The translations under genes and the position numbers were made by a program. From positions 4,881 through 68,880 of the forward strand of contig CAZFPO010000005.1 of the NCBI GenBank assembly GCA_964521105.1: 64,000 bases of DNA, written 5' to 3'. The notes under the pieces were generated by a model. The model was not told the origin of the DNA and searched no databases. It was given only the letters and a program-made list of their open reading frames with translations. Of this stretch, positions 52,426 to 61,300 are shown piece after piece (positions within the stretch are counted from its first letter, which is position 1; each line of letters begins with the position of its first letter). The DNA is from JAQUGA01 sp964521105. GTDB lineage: Bacteria; Bacteroidota; Bacteroidia; Bacteroidales; WCHB1-69.

Positions 52426-52938
52426 TTATTTACAGGATTTTAAGCCAAATATTAGCCCAATACCCGGAAAAGCAAATTCTTCGAAACTTACTCGAATTTT
52501 ATTGTAATGATTCCCAATTCTGGAAAAAGGCAAATATGCACCTGCTGAAATTTTGAAATACCATTGTTCCCTATTTAATATGGTGTAATTTAAATTCGGA
52601 TATAATAACACCATATCAGCACTACCTCCATCGCCCATAAAAGGCATTGGGGTAAAACCTATTAAATAAACTCCAAAACCATATTTTAAATAATTATAAT
52701 TTAGCCCTAAGTTAATTGAGCAAATATATTCATCATTAAACGGAATCAACATTCCAAAACCTAATGAAGGCGTTAACAGATGATTTCTATTTTGAGTTAG
52801 TTTAATATCAATCAACGTATTAAAAGAAAACCCAAGTGTGCCTGAGCCTCCCAAATGTAGTTCATTTTTCACCTGACCAATGGTGTTACTTGCCCAAACA
52901 AGGAACAATAAGATAAATGCTAGATTTTTTAATTTCAC
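52426..52938 (-). CDS. small outer-membrane beta-barrel-like protein
   Basis: 170 residues; signal peptide MKLKNLAFILLFLVWASNTI, then GQ. Mature protein: alternating strands (HLLTPSLGFGMLIPF, ICSINLGLNYNYLKYGFGVYLIG, WYFKISAGAYLPFSRIGNHY, FPGIGLIFGLK), Gly- and aromatic-rich, with a GDGGSAD loop; ends in Cys-Lys. Family not recognised; the layout fits an eight-strand barrel. It converges on the C25 protease gene with an 8-bp gap between stops. A link to the T9SS cargo is possible but not shown. Confidence 0.65.
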   Translation of the reverse strand: MKLKNLAFILLFLVWASNTIGQVKNELHLGGSGTLGFSFNTLIDIKLTQNRNHLLTPSLGFGMLIPFNDEYICSINLGLNYNYLKYGFGVYLIGFTPMPFMGDGGSADMVLLYPNLNYTILNREQWYFKISAGAYLPFSRIGNHYNKIRVSFEEFAFPGIGLIFGLKSCK

Positions 52939-53006
52939 AAGATGGATTTTTAGTATATAAATTTCAATAAGTCATTTTTTGATACCATAAATCAAATGAT
53001 TCGATG

Positions 53007-53014
53007 CAAATATA
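53007..53014 (-). promoter_or_regulatory. -7 element (TATATTTG) for the 52426-52938 gene
   Basis: Minus-strand TATATTTG, with a leader of about 62 nt to the ATG at 52938. No clear -33. Confidence 0.4.
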
Positions 53015-53075
53015 AAAAATGTTTAACTATAATAGAGCTAATTCTCAAAAAATCTCAGTAATAAAAAGATAGAAA

Positions 53076-53340
53076 TACTTTTGATAACAAATTTTTATTG
53101 ATTTTGAAACGCGTTTTAATCCAATAATAAATAATTTAACCCAGAATCAGCGATACAATCGCTGAAACGATTAAATGTTTCTAACTCAATTCGTTGATAC
53201 GAATTGAAACAAACATTAAATCGGGATTAAACCCAACTAAATCAAGTAGTTCAATTTTTTCAAATCTCCTATTGATTAATTTGGGTTTAACACAACAAAT
53301 CATTAGAAGAACCGAACATACACATTGAGCATGTATATTT
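53076..53340 (+). ncRNA. candidate structured non-coding RNA
   Basis: No open frame covers this stretch, but inverted repeats follow one another. TCAGCGA/TCGCTGA (53147-53153, 53159-53165); CGATTAAATGTTT with AAACATTAAATCG (53168-53180, 53211-53223) enclosing CAATTCG/CGAATTG (53187-53193, 53200-53206); a 19-nt arm pair with two mismatches (53227-53245 with 53272-53290, core TTAAACCCAA/TTGGGTTTAA); and ACATACACAT/ATGTATATTT near 53317-53340. A TACTTTTG promoter element at 53076-53083 precedes them on the plus strand. Strand is uncertain: read on the minus strand it would be the 3' trailer of the symporter transcript. No named RNA family recognised. Confidence 0.45.
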
Positions 53341-53407
53341 ATTAGAGAGAATTAAGCATTGTACAACTCAAATAATCGAGTAGATTAATTTGAAATAATT
53401 GCAGAAA

Positions 53408-53515
53408 TTACTTTTTCTTAGGTTTAGTAAAAAGTACTTTATAGAAAAAATATCCTGTATAAAGTGTAACCGTGATATGAACCACTAGCATAGTAATCAA
53501 CGCTTCAGAACTCAT
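53408..53515 (-). CDS. MetS-like small subunit of the NSS transporter
   Basis: 35 residues, translated by hand: starts MSSEALITMLVVHITVTLYT, ends GYFFYKVLFTKPKKK. One membrane helix and a Lys-rich cytoplasmic end, the pattern of MetS-type accessory subunits that follow sodium-dependent NSS transporters (compare MetP/MetS of Corynebacterium). The ATG lies 4 bp past the stop of the transporter gene, which is the strongest support. Probably stabilises or assists the transporter in the inner membrane. Too short for usual gene callers. Confidence 0.75.
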   Translation of the reverse strand: MSSEALITMLVVHITVTLYTGYFFYKVLFTKPKKK

Positions 53516-53519
53516 AGTT

Positions 53520-55355
53520 TTATGTTTTTAATGGATTGTGTTTTTTATGTTGTTTAGCTGCAAAATAAACCAATATGCAAAAAGCAAAAAAAGTAAATAA
53601 TAAAAGTATTCGAGAAAGATCAATAAAAAATATATCGTTAATGACAAAACCTTTAAAAATGGGATCTCCTTTTTTAACAAACTGTCCATCGATTATTAGC
53701 AATTGATACCCATCTTTGATTTCGTATTTTTTTGCATTTTTTTCATTAGAAACATCATTATTAATAATCACAAAGTTTCTATCTCTAAGAGTTTCTTTTC
53801 CAACAAAATACCCTTCATTTTCGGAAAAATAGGTATTTGAAAAATATTCGGAATTTTGTCCAATTCCTTTATGAAAGATTTTTCCAAACACCGAGTTATT
53901 ATCAATTTCCCAACCCGAAAGGCTAATTTTTGACCAATCATTATCTTTTGGACTAACCAAAGCACCAATAAATATAACAATAAGTAAAACCGGTGTGATA
54001 AATTTGATTATAAATTTATAAATTTTGGGAATTTTAATATCTGCAGCGTATGTTATCTCTCGCCAGCCTCGTTTCATGCCAAAAAACCAAGCAAACAAAA
54101 TAGTTTCGAGCATGGCAAACGTAAACAACGATACAGTACCTCCCCAATAATCGTATTCGTCAAATACCCCTTTTTCAAAAAACAAAACGGTGGGTAAACC
54201 AAGAGTGAGAATTATTAAACCAAAAGCCAAGGCAGATTTTTTTCTAGACCATTTATATTCATCTTGAAAAAATCCCATGGCTGGAGTACCCATTGCTAAA
54301 GAGGAAGTAACACCTGCAAAAAACAACAACCCAAAAAAGGCTACCCCAGCAAAAATCGCCATCATTTCGCCCCATTGTTGAAATAAAAATGGCATTGTGC
54401 GGAAACCTAATCCTAAGCCCCCCATTTGAACCAAATCCACTACTTTATCGATTCCTAAATATCCGATAGCAATAGACGTAATTATGGTACCACCTAAAAC
54501 AATTTCTACAAATTCGTTCATAAAACCAGCCGACATAGCATTAAGTGCAATATCTTGGTCTTTTCGAACATAAGAGGCATAACATTGAATTGTTCCCATT
54601 CCTACCGAAAGTGTAAAAAATATTTGTCCTGCAGCAGCAAACCAAACTTTTGGGTCGGATAAAGTGGAATAATTGGGTGTCCATAAAAAGTTTAAACCAG
54701 TTAAACCATCGTTAATAGCATTGTTAACACCAGCTTTAATTAAAGTTCCCTTAATTGCCAGAAAAATTCCAAATACTATTAATAAAGGCATACCAATTTT
54801 AGCTGCTTTTTCTATACCACCACTTAATCCTTTGCTCAAAATCCATACATTTAAAGCTAAACATAGAATATAAAAAACAATTGCTTCGTATGGTATTAAA
54901 GTGGTTGAGTGTGACACATCAAGGTAGCTATCAAAAAATGACGAAACATCATGCTGATTCATTCCATTAAATGTACCAGCAACCGAATGCCAAATATACG
55001 ATAGTGTCCAGCTTTCTAAATAACAATAATAGGCTGCAATAGCAAGATTTGAAAAAATTCCAAACACACCAACATATTTCCAAACCTTCTTTTTATTCAT
55101 TTCATTTAAAATAAAAGGTGTTGAATGGTGCCCTAATTTTCCACCAAATCGTCCTGTCGACCACTCTATTAATAATAATGGAATTCCAAGCAACAGAAAA
55201 GAAACTAGATAAGGTATAATGAAAGCTCCACCTCCATTATTAATTGCTTGAACTGGAAATCGTAAAAAATTTCCAAATCCGACGGCATTGCCTGCCATAG
55301 CCAAAATTAGCCCTATACGAGAACCCCATGATTCAACCTGAACACTTTTTCCCAT
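53520..55355 (-). CDS. sodium-dependent transporter, NSS (SLC6) family
   Basis: 611 residues, about 12 membrane segments. TM1 carries the Na+/substrate signature SRIGLILAMAGNAVGFGNFLRFPVQAINNGGGAFIIPY; also PLLLIEWSTGRFGG after TM2, FFTLSVGMGTIQCYASY in TM6 and FAGVTSSLAMGTP in TM8, which contribute Na+ and substrate sites in LeuT. About 100 extra residues after TM11/12 form a large loop (SPKDNDWSK ... GDPIFKGFVI) before a last helix, longer than LeuT. Symports an amino acid or similar solute with Na+. Followed 4 bp later by the MetS-like gene. Substrate cannot be told. Confidence 0.94.
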   Translation of the reverse strand: MGKSVQVESWGSRIGLILAMAGNAVGFGNFLRFPVQAINNGGGAFIIPYLVSFLLLGIPLLLIEWSTGRFGGKLGHHSTPFILNEMNKKKVWKYVGVFGIFSNLAIAAYYCYLESWTLSYIWHSVAGTFNGMNQHDVSSFFDSYLDVSHSTTLIPYEAIVFYILCLALNVWILSKGLSGGIEKAAKIGMPLLIVFGIFLAIKGTLIKAGVNNAINDGLTGLNFLWTPNYSTLSDPKVWFAAAGQIFFTLSVGMGTIQCYASYVRKDQDIALNAMSAGFMNEFVEIVLGGTIITSIAIGYLGIDKVVDLVQMGGLGLGFRTMPFLFQQWGEMMAIFAGVAFFGLLFFAGVTSSLAMGTPAMGFFQDEYKWSRKKSALAFGLIILTLGLPTVLFFEKGVFDEYDYWGGTVSLFTFAMLETILFAWFFGMKRGWREITYAADIKIPKIYKFIIKFITPVLLIVIFIGALVSPKDNDWSKISLSGWEIDNNSVFGKIFHKGIGQNSEYFSNTYFSENEGYFVGKETLRDRNFVIINNDVSNEKNAKKYEIKDGYQLLIIDGQFVKKGDPIFKGFVINDIFFIDLSRILLLFTFFAFCILVYFAAKQHKKHNPLKT

Positions 55356-55402
55356 TGTAATTTATTTTTAAGCAACTAAATTACATTTTATTATCATTTT
55401 AA

Positions 55403-55410
55403 CAAAAATA
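55403..55410 (-). promoter_or_regulatory. -7 element (TATTTTTG) for the NSS transporter
   Basis: Minus-strand TATTTTTG gives a leader of about 40 nt to the ATG at 55355; -33 not clear. Confidence 0.45.
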
Positions 55411-55446
55411 TTTTTAATTTTTTGTTCAATAATCTCAATTCGTAAA

Positions 55447-55464
55447 TTACGCTTCGAAGCGTAA
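55447..55464. repeat. perfect 18-bp palindrome next to the ATPase stop
   Basis: TTACGCTTCGAAGCGTAA is self-complementary, and a further arm GCGTAATTT at 55474-55482 can pair instead with AAATTACGC at 55444-55452, giving two alternative hairpins. G+C is locally higher than its surroundings. No T-run follows on the minus strand, so not a standard terminator. Confidence 0.7.
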
Positions 55465-55469
55465 CGCTC

Positions 55470-56585
55470 TCAGGCGTAATTTAAAATGAATTTCTGAAAA
55501 AATGGGTCACTAATAAAGTAAGTATTTGCAGTTTTATCAATTATACTCTTATCCATCAATACCGAAATTGCTTTTTGAATAGATGATGGTGTTGATAATC
55601 GATGTTTTTTTAAATATTCATTCGAGAAAATATTATCACCGTTGACAGTAAGTGCCTTCAATATATTTTTTTGCAAAACCGATAACTTATCAAAAAGTTC
55701 GTAATAATAGTCATGTTTTAATATAATTACTTGTTTTACACACAAATCAACAATATCTATTGTAACTTCATGTTGTGATTTAATGAGATATTGCCAAATT
55801 TCGGCAGCTAACATTTGAATGTAATATGGTATTTTGGCACTACATTTAATAATATATGTTGCCACTTCATCCGAAATAATAATTCCTGATTCTGAAAATT
55901 TATTTTTCAAAAAAACTATTGTTTTATCTAATGGAAGAAATCCTAATTGCATATGAAATGCTGAATTATAAAAAGCGCGTTTTTTATTATTGAACATATC
56001 ATTTAGTAAGTGGGTGCGACTTCCTAAAAATAGATAATTCACTTTTTGATGTTGAATTTTACTTCTTAAAAGATTTTCGAAGCCAATTTTTTCAAAGTTT
56101 GTAATTTCTTGAAATTCATCAAATATTACGATGACTTTTTGATTGTTTTTTACAAGCTTTTGAGGCAAATCAAGAATATCTGAAAGAGTTTGTGATGAAA
56201 CTCGATGTTCAACAAAGTCAATCCCAAGTTCTGGCAAACCATCATTTCCGATAGATAAAATTGGTCGGACTGATTTAACGGTTTCAGAAATAATTTCCAT
56301 GAATTTCTGAAAATTTGTTTGTTTTTTCACAATTGACCGCACGTAATGACTTACAAAAACTTCAACAGAATAAATTGGTAAAAAATCGAAATAGATACAA
56401 ATGGCTCCTTGTTTTTCCATCTCTTCAATGGCTTTAAAAACTAAAGATGTTTTACCATATCTACGAGGTGCAAATAAAACAAGATTATTACCACCCATAA
56501 GTGTAGACACAATCCGATCACATTCAATCTCTCTATCAAAAAACTGATTACCTTTAACTACGGTTCCAAAACTAAATGGATTCAT
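55470..56585 (-). CDS. AAA-type ATPase (archaeal-ATPase/ATPase_2-like) with C-terminal winged helix
   Basis: 371 residues, cytoplasmic. Begins NPFSFGTVVKGNQFFDREIECDRI, then Walker A in FAPRRYGKTSLVFKAI (about 39-50), Walker B VIVIFDEFQEI (151-161), sensor-like YLFLGSRTHLLNDMF. The C-terminal about 75 residues (VLQKNILKALTVNGDNIFSN ... SVLMDKSIIDKTANTYFISDP) look like a winged-helix DNA- or protein-binding domain. This STAND-related family is widespread and patchily distributed in bacteria and archaea, often without known role. Stands alone between the NSS transporter and the WG-repeat gene; own promoter elements upstream. Function not assigned. Confidence 0.87.
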   Translation of the reverse strand: MNPFSFGTVVKGNQFFDREIECDRIVSTLMGGNNLVLFAPRRYGKTSLVFKAIEEMEKQGAICIYFDFLPIYSVEVFVSHYVRSIVKKQTNFQKFMEIISETVKSVRPILSIGNDGLPELGIDFVEHRVSSQTLSDILDLPQKLVKNNQKVIVIFDEFQEITNFEKIGFENLLRSKIQHQKVNYLFLGSRTHLLNDMFNNKKRAFYNSAFHMQLGFLPLDKTIVFLKNKFSESGIIISDEVATYIIKCSAKIPYYIQMLAAEIWQYLIKSQHEVTIDIVDLCVKQVIILKHDYYYELFDKLSVLQKNILKALTVNGDNIFSNEYLKKHRLSTPSSIQKAISVLMDKSIIDKTANTYFISDPFFQKFILNYA

Positions 56586-56599
56586 TTTATTCTTTTTTA

Positions 56600-56615
56600 C
56601 AAAAATACAAATTTA
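56600..56615 (-). promoter_or_regulatory. two adjacent -7-like elements for the ATPase gene
   Basis: Minus strand TAAATTTG (56615-56608) immediately followed by TATTTTTG (56607-56600), 15-22 bp before the ATG at 56585. One may be the real element. Confidence 0.4.
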
Positions 56616-56645
56616 TATGATTTATAAAATGAATTCAAAGTATTA

Positions 56646-58154
56646 TTAAAAATCCTTGGTGACATCTTGTTTTGATTTATATTTACAAGGTATTCTTAAG
56701 CCCTCATTAATAACATACAATCCATACTTTCCATTTTTCTTAACAAAATATAAAGGACTATCAAATGTTTCAATGGATTCATATTCTAAGGGAATTGCCC
56801 ATTTAAAAACGCTATTTTCTAATAAAATTAGTCCTACAAAATTATTTTTTTTGACAATAATTGGCATCGATTCCTCATAATAATATTCCTCTCTATAATC
56901 AATTTTATCGTATTCAAAAGGCAAAACTACGTTTAATGAATCTCGGGTTCTTAATACAACTCCGTATTTTTTATTTTGTTTCAAGATAATGAAAGATGGA
57001 TAGCTATCAATCACATAGTTCAAAAAAGTTGGTTTATTGGATGGTAAAATATATTTAAGATTAAAACCACTATCAGTTTTTTCAAAAATCTTTGGACCAT
57101 CGAAAAAGTATCGATTTCCAATTACAAAACTGCCAGCATAAATGTCAGTCATCATTTTTTTAAATTTATACAACACCTTCCCTTTCACATCCAACAAAAC
57201 AGGTTTTTTGGTTGAATTATCATGAAAAATGGATGAATTATCCCATAATCGATAGTAATATCCATTTAAATAACTAGTTTCAATTTTTTTATGAGTTTTA
57301 TAATAATATAATGTCATCCCTTTTTCACCATCAGTTATCCCAAATTCGGGATTAACTAATTTAAAGTCAGTGGATGTGCTTTTGGGGATATAATACTTTT
57401 GTCCATTCGAGTTTAAAATGAATACAGAGTCATTAAGTTGAACCGTAAAAATATAATTTTGAGTTAATTGGTCAAAAATAATTGCGGGAAAAATAGAATC
57501 GTACATAAATTCAATTTTTTCATTTTTGTTTGTCAGAGATAATGCACCCCATTTATTATTTTTCTTAGCCAAAATAATTTCTTTAATAGATGTGCCAAAT
57601 TGCTGATATTCAAATGGAATGACAATATTAAACAAGGAATCAACTATACCCCATTTATCTTTGACTTTTGCTTCAAAAAAATCATATTGTGGGTGAAATA
57701 AGCTATAGTCTGTATTTGAATAAAAGAAATTTGAAAAAATATTTTGAAATTTAAAAAAACTAACATCATCATATTTACAAGGGATTATTTCGCTCTTCCC
57801 TATTTGATAAACACCTACTTTATTGAAATTATGGACTCTGAAAAATTCATTTTCATTAATTATTGCGAAATTTGTTTTCACCGAAAAAAACTTTTCGATA
57901 TTATCATATTTGCAGGGTATTAAAATTTCTCCTTGATTATTAGTTAGTCCTTTTTTATATAAACTATCTGTAATCACTGCATACGTATCATCTATTACAT
58001 CGATACTCAAATAAATGGAAGGTAAAATTCGTTTGCCTAGCGAATCAATTACACCATATCTACCATTATCGAAATCAAGAACTATACTCCAATTTTGTGA
58101 AAATGAAGATTTATAGAAGCAAAATGCAAGAATAAAAAATATTATTTTTTTCAT
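56646..58154 (-). CDS. exported WG-repeat protein
   Basis: 502 residues from the ATG at 58154 (signal peptide MKKIIFFILAFCFYKSSFSQ); a TTG-initiated longer frame overlaps a promoter element and is rejected. WG repeats (G-x-x-x, then I/L-P-x-x-Y-D/E) run through the whole protein: GRYGVIDSLGKRILPSIY, GEILIPCKYDNI, SEIIPCKYDDV, KWGIVDSLFNIVIPFEYQQF, KWGALSL, KYGVVLRTRDSLNVVLPFEY, VGLILLENSVFKWAIPLEYE, KYGLYVINEGLRIPCKYKS. Repeats are probably beta-hairpin units of a propeller or solenoid. Periplasmic or surface. Function unknown; WG proteins are generally thought to mediate binding. Confidence 0.88.
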   Translation of the reverse strand: MKKIIFFILAFCFYKSSFSQNWSIVLDFDNGRYGVIDSLGKRILPSIYLSIDVIDDTYAVITDSLYKKGLTNNQGEILIPCKYDNIEKFFSVKTNFAIINENEFFRVHNFNKVGVYQIGKSEIIPCKYDDVSFFKFQNIFSNFFYSNTDYSLFHPQYDFFEAKVKDKWGIVDSLFNIVIPFEYQQFGTSIKEIILAKKNNKWGALSLTNKNEKIEFMYDSIFPAIIFDQLTQNYIFTVQLNDSVFILNSNGQKYYIPKSTSTDFKLVNPEFGITDGEKGMTLYYYKTHKKIETSYLNGYYYRLWDNSSIFHDNSTKKPVLLDVKGKVLYKFKKMMTDIYAGSFVIGNRYFFDGPKIFEKTDSGFNLKYILPSNKPTFLNYVIDSYPSFIILKQNKKYGVVLRTRDSLNVVLPFEYDKIDYREEYYYEESMPIIVKKNNFVGLILLENSVFKWAIPLEYESIETFDSPLYFVKKNGKYGLYVINEGLRIPCKYKSKQDVTKDF

Positions 58155-58235
58155 TTCAAATAGTTTTGGACAGAAATTACAATTTTTTTTGAATATTAAT
58201 GCAATGATAAGAAAAATACAGACGCTAATGCTGTT

Positions 58236-58243
58236 CAAAATTA
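58236..58243 (-). promoter_or_regulatory. -7 element (TAATTTTG) for the WG-repeat gene
   Basis: Minus-strand TAATTTTG gives a leader of about 74 nt to the ATG at 58154 and overlaps the alternative TTG start at 58238. No clear -33. Confidence 0.4.
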
Positions 58244-58317
58244 TTTCTTTTTACATTATTTTTAATCTTTTTTTTTATTAAATTTACACTTTCTTAAAAA
58301 TCATTATCCTACTCCAT

Positions 58318-61300
58318 ATGAAAAACCTAAGTCGTATTTTATTCATATTGGTTATCAGCTTGTTAGCTGGATGTAAAACCAATCAAATTGCAGTGGTAAA
58401 AACGAATTTTGAAAGCGAAATATCGCTCCAACAGAATTTAAGTTTTAAGTTCAATAAAGATATTGCAACCGAAGCTATGTTAAACAAATGGGACACTACT
58501 ACCTACGTCCAATTTGAGCCATCGGTGAAAGGGAAGTTTCAATGGGTTTCGGCATCAGAATTAGTTTTTTCACCCGATAATGGGTTTAATCCGGGCACAC
58601 AATACAAAGCAATACCTACTAATGCAATTGGCTCAGTTGGTGCCGAAAAATTGTCTGTTTCGAGCGAAGCTATCGAATTTCATACTCCGTTTTTAGAAAT
58701 GTCGTCGGCAAAAGCATACTGGGGTTTATCAGCAACCGGTAATAATGATATTGTAATTTCCATCGATTTACTCTTTAACTATCCTGTAAAAGCAATCGAT
58801 TTAGAAAAAAAACTATTAATTACGGTTGCTGAGTATCAAGTACCGTATCGGATAATTTCTACTGGCGAAAACGAACAAATGAGTTTGGAACTTAATCCTC
58901 CATCGGGCTTAGGTGATTTGGAAATCCCTGTTAAAATAGTGTTAGACAAAGACATGAAATATGTTGGAGGAAATGTTGCTACCCAAAAAACTCAAGAAGT
59001 AAATACAATTATTCCTGCTCGTACCAAATTGATGGTTACTGGTATTACGTCTGAAATGGTTGATGGTAGCGGTTTTGTAAACATATTTACCACTCAACCT
59101 TTACTTATCGAAGGTTTAAAAAACAACATAACTTTTTCACCAGAAGTTAGTTATACTATAGAGAGTCAAAATAATGTAATTAGAATTAGTGGCGATTTTG
59201 AAGAGGGAAAAACATATAAAATTACCGTTTCTAAAAATGTTCAAGGTATTTTTGGCAAATCGTTGGAAAACGATTATAGCCAATCGGTCCAATTTTCGAA
59301 GTCGAAACCATTTATTGCGTTTAGCAATCCAAACGACACATACCTTTCGTCGAAAGGGGAACGTAATGTTGCGATAAATTTTGGCGGAATTGATAAAGTG
59401 AAATTAAATGTTTTTAAAATTTACGATAACAATATTTTACACTATTTACGTGGAGGAAAAAAATATTCCTATTATTATGATGATTCGGAATTTGAAGAAT
59501 CATGGATGGATTTTTATGAATGGCAAGGCGATGATTATTATGGTCGTCAAGTTTATGATAAATTACTTGATGTTGATAAACTTCCAAAATATCATAATAG
59601 TAGATTATTAAATCTTGACCTCAAAGAAATTAACAATAACGACCCTGGTAAAGGAATTTATATCATTACCGTTCAAGATACGAAACAACGATTTTTAAAA
59701 GATGCAATTATAGTTTCAATATCAGATATTGGATTAATTGCCAAGATTGGTAAAAATAGTGTTTTGGTTTCGGCATTTTCTATTGTTGATGCCACTCCAA
59801 TTCAGGGAGTAAACATTGATTTTATCAGTACAAATAATCAAAAAGTACATACGGCAACCACTGGGCAAGATGGTTTTGTTCAAGTAAACAATACCAAGGA
59901 TTTGTTTAAAAATTTTAAAATTGGAATGATTACCGCCCGTCAAGGCGAAGATTTTAATTATCTATTTTTCGACAATAGCAGTATTGAAACCTCACGTTAC
60001 GAAGTTGGTGGAAAATACACTAACGCTTCGGAGTTTGATGTGTTTATTTATGGCGACCGCAAGTTGTATCGCCCTGGCGATTCGGTTCATATTAATTCGA
60101 TTACTCGAACATTAAATTGGGAAATCCCTAAAGAAATTCCGCTAAAATTCCGCATTGTTAACCCCAATGGTCGTCAATTAACATCGATGCGTAAAACCAC
60201 TAATTCCGAAGGAGCTTGCGAGGTTTCATTTAAACTTCCCGATGCAGCTATTACAGGCACTTATACCGTTGAATTGTATTCGGGTAATGATGTATTGTAC
60301 AATACGTATCGTTTTTCGTGCGAAGAGTTTATGCCCGACCGATTAATGGTTAAAGTAACACTCCCAAAAAGTGAATTTGTACCCGGAGAATCTTTTGCCA
60401 TTCAAGTGTCTGCCGAAAATTTCTTTGGAACACCAGCTACCGAACGAAAAGTTGAAAACGAAATGTCGCTAAAACGAACAGTATTTAATCCAAAGAAGTT
60501 TTCCGACTATGATTTCAATATTTCAATCTCCGAAAATTTAAGCCTCGAAAACGATGTTAAATCTGGCAAAACAGACAAATCAGGAAAATCCATCGAAACA
60601 TTCAGCATACCTAATCATCACGGAATTGGAATGTTAAATGGCACCATTTACACTAGTGTTTTCGACGAAAATAATCGTCCCGTTAATCGAATTTCAACGT
60701 TCAGAGTTCCTACGCAAAGTGTATTTTTTGGATTACAATATTTTGATAGTTACGTAAATATTAGACGTCCAATGAAAGTGAATATGGTAGCTTTAAACAA
60801 AGATGAACAGTTGGTGAAATCTTCGGCAAACATTATTATCATTAGAAAAGAATATCAAAGTGTTATTCAGCGAAGCGGAACAAGTTATAACTATAATTCA
60901 AATAAACGTGAAATTGAAGTGTATAATAAAAATGTAAATTTTGCCGAAGGCAGAGCTTCGATTGACTTCACTCCTAGCGTTTCGGGAGAATATGAACTTC
61001 GCATTTACGCAAATAAAGACGAGGGTTATGTGAGCAAAAAATTCTGGGCTTATGGTTCGGGCGAAACAGATTTTTCATCGTTTGAAGTAGATAAAGATGG
61101 CGAAATTATCATTGAAACAGATAAAGACAATTATTTAGTGGGTGAAAAAGCAGAAATCCTATTCAAATGTCCATTTTCGGGTAAGTTAATTGTAACGATT
61201 GAACGAGATAATATCATCGAATACAAAGTAATCCCAATTGAAGATAAAGTAGCAAAGTTAACGTTGCCATTAACCGAACAAAACATTCCAAACATTTATG

